DNA of 64,000 nt from Pseudomonas putida (GTDB taxonomy: Bacteria > Pseudomonadota > Gammaproteobacteria > Pseudomonadales > Pseudomonadaceae): positions 2,857,501 to 2,921,500 of the forward strand of contig CP047152.1 of assembly GCA_041879295.1 (NCBI GenBank), read 5' to 3'. The notes under the pieces were generated by a model. That model was given only the letters and a program-made list of their open reading frames with translations. It had not been told where the DNA came from and did not search any database. This document shows, piece by piece, positions 53,027 through 63,600 of this stretch. Numbering within the stretch: the stretch's first letter is position 1; the number at the start of each line of letters is the position of its first letter. The position numbers were made by a program, and so were the translations under genes.

Positions 53027-54028
53027 ATGCCAGTCGCTACTGTTTCACCGACCGTTGTCGATGCCCGATACCTCGATGCACTGTACACGTCCATAAGGGA
53101 AGCCCACGGCGCGCTGCGCCCCGCCGTCAGCATCACGCCGCTGACACGCAGCGCCCGTCTGTCGGCACTGACCGGCTGTGAAGTGCTGCTCAAATGCGAA
53201 CACCTGCAGCACACCGGTTCATTCAAGTTTCGCGGTGCCAGCAACAAGGTGCGCCTGCTGCCGGCTGAGGTGCGCAAGCAGGGGGTGATAGCCGCCTCTT
53301 CCGGCAACCATGGGCAGGCACTGGCCTTGGCCGGCAAGATGGCTGGCGTGCCAGTGAAGGTCTACACCACCACGGGCGCATCGGCATACAAAATAGAGGC
53401 AATGCGCGCGCTGGGCGCCGAAGTGGTCTGCCTGCCTACCGACCCGCTGAGTGCAGAGCTGGAAGCAGCCAGGCAAGCCGAGGCCCACGGCGTACCCTTC
53501 GTGTCCCCCTACAACGACCTGCAAGTCATTGCCGGCCAGGGCACCATCGGCATGGAGTTGTTCGAGCAGGCGCCAGACCTGGACGCGGTGTTCGTTGCCG
53601 TGGGCGGTGGCGGGATGATTTCCGGCATCGGCGCCGCCCTGCGCGTCCTCAAGCCGGGCACTGAGATCATCGGCTGCTGGCCGGCGAATGACCCAACGCT
53701 GCAGCAATCACTCAAGGCTGGTGAAATCATCGAATTGGATGCCTGCGAAACGCTGTCGGACGGCACGGCTGGCGGCGTCGAGCCAGGCTCGATCACCTTC
53801 CCGCTTTGCCAGGCGCTGCTCACCGATACTGTGCTGGTCAGCGAGGACGAAATCCGCTGCGCCATGCGCGACATCGCCAGCAGTGAGCGCTGGATCATCG
53901 AAGGCGCTGCAGCGGTTGCGGTCGCCGGCATGCAAAAGCTCGCCGAGCGCTATCAGGGCAAGCGTGTCGCGGTGATCCTGTGTGGCCGTAACATCCTGCT
54001 GGAAAAGTTCCTCGAGGCCGTTCAATGA
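53027..54028 (+). CDS. PLP-dependent threonine/3-hydroxyaspartate dehydratase-type enzyme
   Basis: A 333-residue fold-type II PLP enzyme. PLP lysine K67 lies in GSFKFRGASNK, the phosphate-binding loop is VGGGGMISG, and the substrate Asn/Gly block is ASSGNHGQALA. It lacks the C-terminal ACT domain of biosynthetic IlvA, so it is catabolic. Close relatives are 3-hydroxyaspartate ammonia-lyase (BhcB) and EutB. AAGGAG precedes the ATG. It overlaps the next gene by 4 nt. Confidence 0.85.
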   Translation: MPVATVSPTVVDARYLDALYTSIREAHGALRPAVSITPLTRSARLSALTGCEVLLKCEHLQHTGSFKFRGASNKVRLLPAEVRKQGVIAASSGNHGQALALAGKMAGVPVKVYTTTGASAYKIEAMRALGAEVVCLPTDPLSAELEAARQAEAHGVPFVSPYNDLQVIAGQGTIGMELFEQAPDLDAVFVAVGGGGMISGIGAALRVLKPGTEIIGCWPANDPTLQQSLKAGEIIELDACETLSDGTAGGVEPGSITFPLCQALLTDTVLVSEDEIRCAMRDIASSERWIIEGAAAVAVAGMQKLAERYQGKRVAVILCGRNILLEKFLEAVQ

Positions 54029-54972
54029 AGGTCTTCAGCAAGGCGCAGATCATCGCCCGCTTCAACCCGGAGCTCGCGGTCAGCCAACTGGAGGAAGGCT
54101 TCATCGCCTATTCCGAAGGCAAGGTGCAGGTGCCGCCCGTGCAGGGCTTCGCATTCAAGGGCGCGAACGGTGACTGTTGCGTGAAGTCGGCCTACATCGA
54201 AGGCAGCCCGACCTTCACCGTCAAGCTTTCGACAGGCTTCTACGACAACCCGTCCAAGGGCCTGCCGAGCAATGACGGTCTGATGCTTGTGTTGTCTGCA
54301 CACACCGGTCAGCCGCTGGCACTGCTGCAGGACCAAGGCTGGCTGACTGCCATGCGCACCGCATTGGCCGGGCGTATCGCTGCCCGGCTGCTGGCGCCGG
54401 CCCAGGTCAAGGCCATTGGCATCCTCGGCACCGGCATGCAGGCGCAGATGCAGCTTGAGCAGCTTCGCGCTGTTACTGATTGTCGCCAGGTGATTGTCTG
54501 GGGTCGGCATGAACGCGGGCTTGCGGCCTATACGGCATTTGCCCGCGAGCTGGGCTTCGCAGTGCACAGCACGCAGGATGCTGCCGAGGTTGCGGGCGCG
54601 GCAAACCTGATCGTCTGCACCACGCCTTCTCGCCAGGCGCTGTTGCACAGCGATTGGGTCCAGCCGGGCACGCATATCACCGCCGTCGGTGCCGATGCGC
54701 CCGGCAAGCAGGAACTGGACCCGGCACTGGTGGCCAGGGCGGACCGCATCATCGTCGACGCCATCGCGCAGTGCAGCCAGTACGGCGAAGTGGCCCATGC
54801 CCTCGGCAGTGGCCAGATCGACGCTCACCAGCTGATCGAGCTGGGTACGCTGCTGGCTGGCCGTGCCAAGGGGCGTGAGCACGACAGCCAGATTACCTTG
54901 GCGGACCTGACCGGTGTGGCAGTGCAGGATGCACAAGTCGCAAGCTACGCCCTGGCAGCCCTGTGCACCTGA
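54025..54972 (+). CDS. Ornithine cyclodeaminase/mu-crystallin family reductase
   Basis: A 315-residue protein. N-terminal substrate domain with CCVKSAYIEGSPTFTVKLSTGF; Rossmann domain with AIGILGTGMQAQMQLEQLRAV. Family members include ornithine cyclodeaminase, ketimine reductases and iminosuccinate reductase (BhcD). The ATGA overlap with a dehydratase that would release an imino- or keto-acid suggests consecutive steps, for example 3-hydroxyaspartate to iminosuccinate to aspartate (inference). Confidence 0.83.
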   Translation: MKVFSKAQIIARFNPELAVSQLEEGFIAYSEGKVQVPPVQGFAFKGANGDCCVKSAYIEGSPTFTVKLSTGFYDNPSKGLPSNDGLMLVLSAHTGQPLALLQDQGWLTAMRTALAGRIAARLLAPAQVKAIGILGTGMQAQMQLEQLRAVTDCRQVIVWGRHERGLAAYTAFARELGFAVHSTQDAAEVAGAANLIVCTTPSRQALLHSDWVQPGTHITAVGADAPGKQELDPALVARADRIIVDAIAQCSQYGEVAHALGSGQIDAHQLIELGTLLAGRAKGREHDSQITLADLTGVAVQDAQVASYALAALCT

Positions 54973-54985
54973 GGCGACAACAGCG

Positions 54986-56227
54986 TCAGCGCAAACGTTG
55001 CACCTGCGCTGGCGTGCGCTGCATCAGCACCTTGCCATTGCGTACCGATACCAACGCGTGCCCCTGGCTGCGCACCATCTCGTAATCATCCGGCGCCGAC
55101 AGCAGCAACAGGTTCGCCGGCCGACCCACCTCGATGCCATAGCGCTCGCCCAGGTTCAGGGTGCGGGCGCTGTTGTCGGTAATCAGGTCCAGGCAGCGCT
55201 GCAGGTCTTCATAGCCGAGCATGTGACAGATGTGCAGGCCGGCTTCGAGAATGCGCAGGATATTGCCATTGCCCAGTGGGTACCACGGGTCGACGATGGA
55301 GTCCTGGCCGAAGCACACGTTCATGCCGGCGCGGTCGATCTCGGCGACGCGGGTAACGCCACGACGTTTCGGGTAGTTGTCAAAGCGCCCTTGCAGGTGA
55401 ATGCTCTCGGTCGGGCACGACACAAAGTTGATGCCCGACAGCTTGAGCAGGCGGAACAGCTTGTAGCAATACGCATTGTCATACGAGCCCATGGCCACGG
55501 TGTGGCTGGCCGTGACCCGGGCCCCCATGCCGCGTACCCGCGCTTCTTCGGCCAACACTTCGAGGAAACGTGATTGCGGGTCGTCGGTCTCGTCGCAGTG
55601 CACGTCCACCAGGCAGCCGGTACGCTCGGCCAGGTCCATCAGGAACTTCACCGACGATACCCCTTGGTCGCGGGTATTTTCGAAATGCGGAATGCCGCCG
55701 ACGACGTCGGCGCCAATCGCCACGGCTTCAGTCATCAGCGCCCGGCCGTTGGCGTACGACTCGATACCCTCCTGCGGGAAGGCGACAATCTGCAGGTCGA
55801 TCAGCTCACGCACCTCGTCACGTACCTCGACCATGGCCTTGAGCGCAGTGAGTTTCGGGTCGGTCACATCGACGTGGGTGCGCACATGCTGGATACCGTG
55901 GTCCACCAGCATGCCGATGGTTTTTTTCGCACGGGTCTTGATGTCGTCGTGGGTGGTGATTTCCTTGCGCTCGGACCAGCGCTCAATGCCTTCGAACAAC
56001 GTGCCGCTCATGTTCCACTTCGGCTCGCCCGCGGTCAGCGTGGCATCAAGATGAATGTGCGGCTCGACAAAAGGCGCGACCACCAGGTTTTGCCCGGCGT
56101 CCAGATCATTGACCGTAGCGGGCGTCACGACGTCGGGCTGGGGCACGATGGCGGCAATGCGCTCGCCGTTCAGTTCGACGCGGAACAGGCCAGGCTTGCC
56201 GCGCAGGCGTGCGTTGATGATGTTCAT
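54986..56227 (-). CDS. codA: CodA, cytosine deaminase
   Basis: A 413-residue amidohydrolase. Metal ligands appear in HIHLDA (H-x-H), [19 protein letters not shown] and [15 protein letters not shown] (Asp). These and the length match E. coli CodA (427). It deaminates cytosine to uracil with a single Fe or Zn ion. It starts 4 nt after the pucR-like stop, in a codB-pucR-codA operon. Confidence 0.92.
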   Translation of the reverse strand: MNIINARLRGKPGLFRVELNGERIAAIVPQPDVVTPATVNDLDAGQNLVVAPFVEPHIHLDATLTAGEPKWNMSGTLFEGIERWSERKEITTHDDIKTRAKKTIGMLVDHGIQHVRTHVDVTDPKLTALKAMVEVRDEVRELIDLQIVAFPQEGIESYANGRALMTEAVAIGADVVGGIPHFENTRDQGVSSVKFLMDLAERTGCLVDVHCDETDDPQSRFLEVLAEEARVRGMGARVTASHTVAMGSYDNAYCYKLFRLLKLSGINFVSCPTESIHLQGRFDNYPKRRGVTRVAEIDRAGMNVCFGQDSIVDPWYPLGNGNILRILEAGLHICHMLGYEDLQRCLDLITDNSARTLNLGERYGIEVGRPANLLLLSAPDDYEMVRSQGHALVSVRNGKVLMQRTPAQVQRLR

Positions 56228-56231
56228 GCTG

Positions 56232-57449
56232 TTACTCCTTGCCGTGGGCTTCGCTCATGCGCCATACCAGCATGGCGACCGAAGCATTCATGCGAAAAAG
56301 CGGGTCGTCCAGCGACTGCCCGCTCAGTTGTTCGATGCGCTGGATGCGCTGATTGATCGTGTTGCGGTGCAGCCCCAGACGCTGTGCGGCCTTGAGCCCG
56401 TTGCCATTTTCCATGAGCAAGGCGTCGAGGGTATGCACCAAAGCATGGGCGTGTTTGCGCCCAGGGGCGATCAGCGGGCCGAGGGTGCGGCTGACGAAAT
56501 CGTCAACCAGCGAGCGGTCGACAATACCTTGCAGCAGGCGCAACACGCCGAGCTCGCTGAAGTTGCAATAGCCGTTGGCCGGGCGCAGATGCTGCGCCAC
56601 ATCCAGCGCCTGGCGTGCCTCGTTGAGGGCCTGGCGGTAGTGCGCGCAATCGTCAGCGAGGCTCGACAGGCCCATGTAAAGGCCCAGTTCACCTGTCGCG
56701 GCTTGCAACTGCCGGTACAGTGCACCCAACGTCTCGGGTAAGTCGTGCGTATCGGCCAGCAGCACCACGAACAGGTCGCCCGGCAGCTGCGCCGTCACAC
56801 TGTCAGGCCGCTGGCGGCACCAGGCTTCCAGCTGGTCTTCCAGGGCCTGCCGGGTGGCTTGCCAGGTACGCTCGCCGTGTGCGAGCCCGTGGCGCTCGAA
56901 CAAGCCGTCCACGCCTGTCAGGCGCAATGCCAGCAGGCGCTGCGGCTTGTCCAGGGCGAGTTGCAGGTGCGCTGCACGCTGCCGGGCAATCGCCAGGCTC
57001 GGGTAGTCGCCCGTGAGCAGTTGGCCAAGGATGTCGTTGCGCGAGCGGCGCACCTGGCTCATCTGCACCAGTGCAGTGCCGATCAGGTGGGTGACCACCA
57101 CCATCTTCAGCGCGTAGGGTTGCTCGATCAGTGGTAAGCCCAATTGCTCGGCGCGCGCGATTACGGACGCCGGGATGCTCTGGATGAAACTGCCGCCGGT
57201 GAGAATTACCATGCCGGCAATGCCCACAGCGTCGCCATCCTCCACCAGGCTCAGCAGGTTGGCTTCGCCGCGCGGGTGGTTGATGCCGGTGACGAATACC
57301 AGCTCACCGCCCATCACCCATTCAGCGATACCCTCGTTTTCCGCCACGTAAGGCCAGCGTACCCGCCGTTGCAGGTTGCGCGCCCCGGCCCGCACATGCA
57401 TTTCGTGCAGGCCGGGCAAATGCAAGATCTCGTCCAGCGCCAGGCTCAC
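56232..57449 (-). CDS. PucR-family transcriptional regulator
   Basis: A 405-residue protein. The N-terminal PucR domain includes [20 protein letters not shown], the central region is GGDEF-like, and the C-terminal helix-turn-helix is [24 protein letters not shown]. The GTG at 57449 overlaps the codB stop (GTGA); the open frame further upstream lies inside codB. PucR proteins activate purine and pyrimidine catabolic genes in response to the substrate. Its place inside the cod operon suggests autoregulation. Confidence 0.87.
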   Translation of the reverse strand: MSLALDEILHLPGLHEMHVRAGARNLQRRVRWPYVAENEGIAEWVMGGELVFVTGINHPRGEANLLSLVEDGDAVGIAGMVILTGGSFIQSIPASVIARAEQLGLPLIEQPYALKMVVVTHLIGTALVQMSQVRRSRNDILGQLLTGDYPSLAIARQRAAHLQLALDKPQRLLALRLTGVDGLFERHGLAHGERTWQATRQALEDQLEAWCRQRPDSVTAQLPGDLFVVLLADTHDLPETLGALYRQLQAATGELGLYMGLSSLADDCAHYRQALNEARQALDVAQHLRPANGYCNFSELGVLRLLQGIVDRSLVDDFVSRTLGPLIAPGRKHAHALVHTLDALLMENGNGLKAAQRLGLHRNTINQRIQRIEQLSGQSLDDPLFRMNASVAMLVWRMSEAHGKE

Positions 57450-58711
57450 GGCTCGACACCCGCCTGGCCTGGCGCCCGGCGGCGTGCGCCCAGCTCCAGA
57501 ATGACGATGTAGCACACTGCCGAGGCGGCGATGCCCACCAGCGGCGCGACCCACGGTGAGGCATAGGCCAGTACAGCGCCCACGGCATAGGCAAGCAGCC
57601 CGGTGAGGTTGTAGCGTGGCAGGTTTGCCGCACCCAGCGCCGGGTATTTGCCGCGGTGGCGATACCAGAAGTCAGCCATGATTACTCCACCCACCGGCGG
57701 AATGATCGACCCCAGCAGCACCAGGAACGGGATCAGCATTTCGTACATGCCACCCATCGCCAGCACAATGCCAACCCCGGCTGCCACCAGCGTTGCCGTG
57801 CGCCGGCGCTCGCTGCGCAACAAGTGGCAGGCGGCGGCCGACACGTTGTAGATGGTCGGACCCTGAATGGTCCACAGGTTCAGGCACAGCATCACCACCG
57901 CCGCGAACGACAGCCCCTGCAGCATCATCACGTCGACGATATCGGCCTGCTGGTAAACCATCGCGCACCACGCGCCGGCCACCACCATCAGGCCGTTGCC
58001 AAGGAGGAATGCCACCACGCTGGCGGTCACCGCTACCCGGCCACTGCGTGCCAGCCGTGTCCAGTTGGTGGCCTGGGTGGCGCCACTGGCGAAGGTGCCG
58101 AAAACCATGGTGACTGCCGCCGAAAAAGTCATGGTTTCATGCGGTACAACGGCAGCCAGGCCGGCAAAGCCACCGGCATCGCGGGTGGCGATGTACATGG
58201 ACACCAACAGCAGCACGAACATCAATGGCACCGACACCCGCGACAACACATCCAGCCCCTTGAAACCGATGATGGCCGTAATGCTGAAACCCAGCCCGAA
58301 CAGCACCATCAAAGGCATGCCGAAGCCATCCGCCAGCCCCAGCAGCTTGACCAGCACGATGGCCACCGTGGCCGTGCCCCAGGCATACCAGCCCAGTTCG
58401 GCAAAACCCAGCAGAAAATCCGAGAGCCGGCTCCCTGCTTCACCAAAACAGAAGCGCCCCATCAGCACGGTGTTCAGCCCGCTGCGCGAGGCGATGAAGG
58501 CCAGCACTGCGGCATACAAGGCAAGCAGGCTGTTGCCGAGGGTGGCCACCCACAGCATGTCGACAAAACTGAATGCCATGCCCAGCTTGCCGCCGGCGAA
58601 CATCGTGCCGGTAAAGAAGGTGAAGCTGAACAAGACCATCGCGATCGGCAACAGGCCCCTACGGGCGGACTGCGGGGCTTCGCTGAGGGGGAATTCGCTG
58701 GGTGAGCTCAT
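57446..58711 (-). CDS. codB: NCS1-family cytosine permease (CodB/CytX-like)
   Basis: A 421-residue membrane protein with about 12 helices of the NCS1 family. Signature regions are FCFGEAGSRLSDFLLGFAELGWYAWG and IIPPVGGVIMADFWYRHRGKY. With codA downstream it is probably a cytosine permease. However, NCS1 proteins next to tenA and TPP riboswitches can instead import hydroxymethylpyrimidine (CytX), so the substrate is not certain. ATG at 58711 (MSSPSEFPL) chosen; the longer frame lacks support. The 58712-58940 gap upstream shows no gene. Confidence 0.82.
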   Translation of the reverse strand: MSSPSEFPLSEAPQSARRGLLPIAMVLFSFTFFTGTMFAGGKLGMAFSFVDMLWVATLGNSLLALYAAVLAFIASRSGLNTVLMGRFCFGEAGSRLSDFLLGFAELGWYAWGTATVAIVLVKLLGLADGFGMPLMVLFGLGFSITAIIGFKGLDVLSRVSVPLMFVLLLVSMYIATRDAGGFAGLAAVVPHETMTFSAAVTMVFGTFASGATQATNWTRLARSGRVAVTASVVAFLLGNGLMVVAGAWCAMVYQQADIVDVMMLQGLSFAAVVMLCLNLWTIQGPTIYNVSAAACHLLRSERRRTATLVAAGVGIVLAMGGMYEMLIPFLVLLGSIIPPVGGVIMADFWYRHRGKYPALGAANLPRYNLTGLLAYAVGAVLAYASPWVAPLVGIAASAVCYIVILELGARRRAPGQAGVEP

Positions 58712-58940
58712 TGCACGGGGGCTCCGGGTTTGTAGTTGGGAGCTGAAAGAGCAATATGCGGGCCGCTTTTTTACTGCGCCGCCACCCGGAAAAATCGGGC
58801 TGGTCGCCCAGAAATCTATATGCACTGTGCACATTAAAGCCGCAATCTGACGATAGGGAGTGTGCGGGACGACTTATTTTGAGGCGTTCATGCACCAAAG
58901 CGGGCTCAGGCTGGGTAGTAATCACCCAGCCCACGGCGGT

Positions 58941-59606
58941 TTACACAGCTCCGTCCAGCCCCATCTGCCAGAAATCAGCCTCCAGGCTCGATGCCTGGCC
59001 AAAAATCCCTGCCAGTTCGGCGAACCGCTGCTCGGTCATGCTGCGCGCCGCCAGTTCATCCAAGTGCTTGCGCGCTGCCGCTGCCACCCCTTGGTAGCCC
59101 TCCCCGGCATACTCGCCAATCCACTCGCGGTAGGGGTGATTGCTCAAGTCACCAATGCGCTCGGCCAGGGTCCGGCCGATTTCGGCATAGCCGATCACGC
59201 AAGGTGCCAGTGCCACATGCAGCTCCAGCAGGTCGCCGGCAGCGCCGCAGTCCAGCACGTAACGGGTGTATGCCACCGTGGCCTGGTGCTCTGGCGCGGC
59301 TTCGATGTCTGCCTGGGTCAAGCCCCAGCGTGCGCACAGCCGCAAGTGCAGCTCGGTTTCATCCAGGATCGCCGCCAGCCCGGCCTGCGCCGCGCGAATG
59401 TCGGCCGGGCGGCGGCTTTTGTAGGCGGCCAGCGCCCAGGCGCGGGCGAACTGGATCAGGAACAGGTAATCCTGCACAAGGTAGGTCCGGAACGCTTCCT
59501 CACTCAGCGTACCCTCGCCCATCTGACGTACGAAGTCATGGTCTACGTAGCTGTTCCATTGTGGCGTGGCGGCGGCCTTGAGGCGCTCGAAGATATCCAT
59601 GCTCAT
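58941..59606 (-). CDS. tenA: TenA-C type thiaminase II / aminopyrimidine aminohydrolase
   Basis: A 221-residue TenA-fold protein. Catalytic Cys136 lies in LAPCVIGYAEIG, with Asp46 (YLVQDYLFL) and Glu209 (SSLEADFW) completing the site. Hydrolyses aminopyrimidines from degraded thiamin for salvage. It overlaps the upstream tenA-E gene by 4 nt and lies under the same TPP riboswitch. Confidence 0.9.
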   Translation of the reverse strand: MSMDIFERLKAAATPQWNSYVDHDFVRQMGEGTLSEEAFRTYLVQDYLFLIQFARAWALAAYKSRRPADIRAAQAGLAAILDETELHLRLCARWGLTQADIEAAPEHQATVAYTRYVLDCGAAGDLLELHVALAPCVIGYAEIGRTLAERIGDLSNHPYREWIGEYAGEGYQGVAAAARKHLDELAARSMTEQRFAELAGIFGQASSLEADFWQMGLDGAV

Positions 59607-60250
59607 TTGCCCTCCGGATACACTGCATCGAAGAAAGCCAGCTCCAGCGCCACGGTGCGCTGGTAGAAGTCACTGGCCAATGCGGCCTCCTGCGGGCCGA
59701 CGCGGTCCAGCTCGGCCTGCAGGAAAGCGACGAATGCCTGGAACGCCGGGTTGTCGTGCAGGGTAATCCACTCGGCATGGACGAAGTTGTCCGGCATCGG
59801 TTTTGGCGCCTTGAGCGCCCAGTCCAGATACAGCCCTTCGGCGACGTTCAGCACCGCCAGTGCCGCTGCGTAGGAACGGGTGGCTGCCGCTTCGCGCATG
59901 ATCGCCTTGAAACCTGCGGTAGGCGCGGTATCGGCCGGTTCACTGCGTTGCGCCGGGCTGACACCCAGGGCCTCGAAGGCACGCAGGAAATAGGTGTTCT
60001 CGTCACTGGAGATCATCCCGGCAAAGCGGCCGAAGCGCAGGCGGGCTTCAAACGTATCAGCGGTGGCAATGGCCGCGCCCAGCAGGGTCAGGAAGCTGTC
60101 GAGGAAACGGTGGTCCTGGACCAGGTAGTCGACCATGATCGGGTCAGGCAGGCTGCCGTCGCACAATCGGGTCACGAAACGGTGGCCAACGGCCGCCGAC
60201 CAGGTCGGCTCGCACTGGCGGCGCAGGGACTGGCTGAAACGTTCGGTCAT
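59603..60250 (-). CDS. TenA-E type thiamin salvage protein
   Basis: A 215-residue TenA-fold paralogue of the next gene. It has Asp in DYLVQDHRFLDSF and Glu in RTVALELAFFDAV, but the catalytic Cys is absent; the equivalent block reads LAVLNVAEGLYLDWA. TenA-E proteins act on other pyrimidine derivatives such as N-formyl-aminopyrimidine. First gene after the TPP riboswitch; AGGA precedes the ATG at 60250. Confidence 0.88.
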   Translation of the reverse strand: MTERFSQSLRRQCEPTWSAAVGHRFVTRLCDGSLPDPIMVDYLVQDHRFLDSFLTLLGAAIATADTFEARLRFGRFAGMISSDENTYFLRAFEALGVSPAQRSEPADTAPTAGFKAIMREAAATRSYAAALAVLNVAEGLYLDWALKAPKPMPDNFVHAEWITLHDNPAFQAFVAFLQAELDRVGPQEAALASDFYQRTVALELAFFDAVYPEGK

Positions 60251-60344
60251 GTTGCTGTCCTTGATGAGGGTGACAGCGAGACCGTGGCAATTGACATGGA
60301 CTGGCCTCGCAGTGAGGCCGGCAAAAAGGCAGGTTACAAGCCCC

Positions 60345-60440
60345 ATCCCTTCGCCGGCATGATCCGGATCAGGTTCGAAGGGTCACCGCGCTGTAGCGTT
60401 CAGCGGTTTCTCAGCCCATTGCCGGGCTCCCCTTGGTGGC
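60345..60440 (-). ncRNA. TPP riboswitch (THI element)
   Basis: On the minus strand the sequence contains, in order, GGGGAGCC, the CTGAGA box, GACCCTT, GAACCTGATCCGGATCATGC and GGCGAAGGGA, the conserved parts of the thiamin pyrophosphate aptamer. It lies 95 nt upstream of the tenA-E start. A downstream stem (GGCCTC-N5-GAGGCC, 60303-60319) without a T-run may belong to the expression platform, favouring translational control. Confidence 0.96.
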
Positions 60441-60693
60441 GCTCAGGTATACCCGAGGGCGCCACGTCTGTCACTAGTCCAGCTTCCCAAACTGTGGGCA
60501 ATGGTGACCCGCTAATGGGCATCTGTCCCCATTCTTGACGCGCCATCATTTAGTGCACGCCAGGCGCTGCAAGGTTTTGTATGTCAAAGCATTACTGAAA
60601 TATCTGTTGGCATAGCTGTTGCTGATGGCCATTTAACGGGCAAAACGCCATTGATGGCTTAAGGCCGTAAGGCCGCAAAAGAGGCTTAAGCCA

Positions 60694-63600
60694 ATGAAAA
60701 CATCCGCCATGAGCCACGCGTCCAGGCGCGCGTTCCATCTGTCCTCCGTCACTGCGCTGATGATCAGCCTCGGGTTGATCACGGCCATGGCATCCCCCCT
60801 CGACGACAACAGCATGCCACCGCCGACCGACCCGTCGGCCTACACCGACCAACCGGACGACCCGACCCCTGCCTTGCTTGAGCTGAACACCTTGCCGGAG
60901 GCCAACGAAGGCTCGTTGGAGCTGACCGATGGCGTGTATGGCGACCGCAGCACGGTACGCACCGACAACGTGCTGCCGCCTGCCCTGCAAACGTCGGACA
61001 AGTACCCTACCAACGGCAAACCCAGCCCGTTGTTCGGGGCGCAACCTTTCACCCAGCAACTGTTGCTGTTCGAAGAATTCGGGCCAGAGAAGCTCGACCC
61101 GACCACGCCGGCGCCCGATCTGACCTTCCCGGTCCCCACCCTCGGCGCGGCCCCCGCGCAAGACCCCAACGTGGTGGCACGCAGCGGACCCAGTGGCAGC
61201 GCTCTGGAAGCGTTCCTCAAGCAACCCGGCCTGTACCCGTTCCCGACCCAGTACGCCAACGTGCTGGACCGCAACCCATGGAAGGCGCAGATCGAGATGT
61301 TCCTCAACCGCCAGCCGGTCGGCTCGCCCGCTGAAGGCCGGCCACCAGGAAAAGGCTGGTCGCACCAGCGCTGGAACGAGTTTTACCCGCAGGCAGCGTT
61401 CAAGACCGCCCAGGCCGGTGCGCGCATCAACCTCGGCCTGCGCGACCGTAAGCAACTGCACAACTATGCCGTCGGTGAATTTGCCCCGGGAGGCCTGTAC
61501 TACCAGACGTCGGACATTCCGACCACGCTGGGCACCACCAAGGGTATCGACATACGCTTCCACCCGAACATGCCGCTGCAAAACCACAAATCGTTGTGGA
61601 CCTTCGACGGCACTTTCCCGCCCAAGCTGCTGATGGTGCGCTACGGCCAGCCAATCCTGATGCGCCATTACAACGCCCTGCCGATTGACCCGTCGGCCAA
61701 CGGCGGCTTTGGCCTGCATACCATCTCGACCCACGAGCACAACGGCCACTCGCCGGCCGAAAGCGACGGCTTTGCCAACGCGTACTTCTTCCCCGGCCAG
61801 TACTACGACTACCGCTGGCCGGTGCAGCTGGCCGGCTACGACACCATCAACACCCGTGCCCAGGACCCGCGAGCAGCTTTCCCCTGCTCGCCGGGTGAAA
61901 CCTTGTTCGTCAACGATGGTTCACCGGGCCTGAAAACCTGCGAGAACGGCAGTATCAAGATTCGTGGCGACTGGCGCGAAACCATGAGTACCCACTGGTT
62001 CCACGACCACATGATGGATTTCACAGCGCAGAACGTCTACAAAGGCAACGCCGTGATGATGAACTACTACAGCGCCCTGGACCGCGGCAACGAGGCCCTG
62101 CAGGACGGTGTCAACCTGCGTTTCCCAAGCGGTTCGGGCATGCCCTGGGGTAACCGTGACTATGACGTCAACCTGGTAATAGCCGACAAGGCCTGGGATG
62201 CAAACGGCCAGCTGTGGTTCAACCCGTTCAACACTGACGGCTTCCTCGGTGACCAGATCCTGGTCAACTGGCAGTACCAGCCCAGGCTCAAGGTGCGTGC
62301 GCGCAGTTACCGTTTTCGTATCCTCAACGGTTCGGTTTCACGCTACTTCAAGTTCGCCGTGGTGCGGGAAATTGCCGGTAACAGTGGTGAGTTCAAAGGC
62401 CCGTCCGGCTCCAACGTGTCGTATGCGCGGGTGCCGTTCCACATGATCGCCAACGACGGCAACATCATGGAACACGCGGTGCCATTCGACGGCACGATGG
62501 ACCTCAATGGTGACGGCAACCTGCAAGACAACAACGGCATCCTGCCACTGCAGGGCATTGCCGAGCGCTACGACATCATCATCAACTTCGCCAGGAATGG
62601 CATCAAGGCAGGCGACAAGCTGTACTTCGTCAACCTGATGGAGCACGACTCCGGCAAAGGTCCGAAGCAAGCTATCCCGTTGGCCGACGTGCTGTCGGAA
62701 AAATACAAGGCGGTAATCAAGCAGACCAGCAAAGGCCCGCAGTGGGACAACGGCGATCCGGCAGTCGGCAAGTTTCTGCAACTGTGGGTGCAACCGTACA
62801 CCGGCCAGGACCTGAGCATGGACCCGGTAGCCTATGAGCCGGCCAAGCCAGGCAAGGCTGCAGGCCTGAAAATGCTGCCCCTGCCAATTGACCGCGATGC
62901 CGCAGCCGACCAGGCCAAGCTCAAGGATGCCCGCCACCGCGAGTTCATCTTTGGCCGCTCCGACGGTACGGACACCACCCCGTGGACCATCAAGACCGAC
63001 GGCGGCTTTGGCTACAGCATGGACCCACGCCGCATCAGTGCAGCACCGCAACTGGCCAACCAGTCCACCGACGCTGGTTTCAGCGGCGACGGCACCCTGG
63101 AAGTGTGGAAAATCGTCAACGGCGGTAATGGCTGGAGCCACCCGGTACACGTGCACTTCGAGGAAGGCGTGATTCTTAGCCGCGACGGCAAGGCCCCACC
63201 AGAATGGGAAAAATGGGCGCGCAAGGATGTGTACCGAATCGGGCCGGATACTGATTCGTCCATCGAGGTGGAAATGGCCATTCGCTTCCGCGAGTTTGCT
63301 GGCACCTACATGGAGCACTGCCACAACACACAGCACGAGGACTCTTCGATGCTGCTGCGCTGGGATATTGAGCACCCAGGGCAGTTCCAGGTGATGCCGA
63401 CCCCGCTGCCGGGATGGGATGGTGTGCATTACATGGCCTCGGTAGGCCTGCCAACGTTCCGCACCAAAACCCACGACGACAATGACGACCCGGCCAACAA
63501 ACCACCCGTCGCGGCCAATGACAGTGCCGCAACGACGGCTGGCACGCCGATCACCCTGAACGTGCTGGCCAACGACAGCGACCCGGACGGCAATGTACCG

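Noticed and set aside
60592..61749. 385-residue minus-strand open frame
   Set aside because: Antisense to the N-terminal part of the multicopper oxidase, with arginine/valine-rich composition and no motif.
62338..63474. 378-residue minus-strand open frame
   Set aside because: Antisense to the multicopper oxidase, whose copper motifs fix the true frame.
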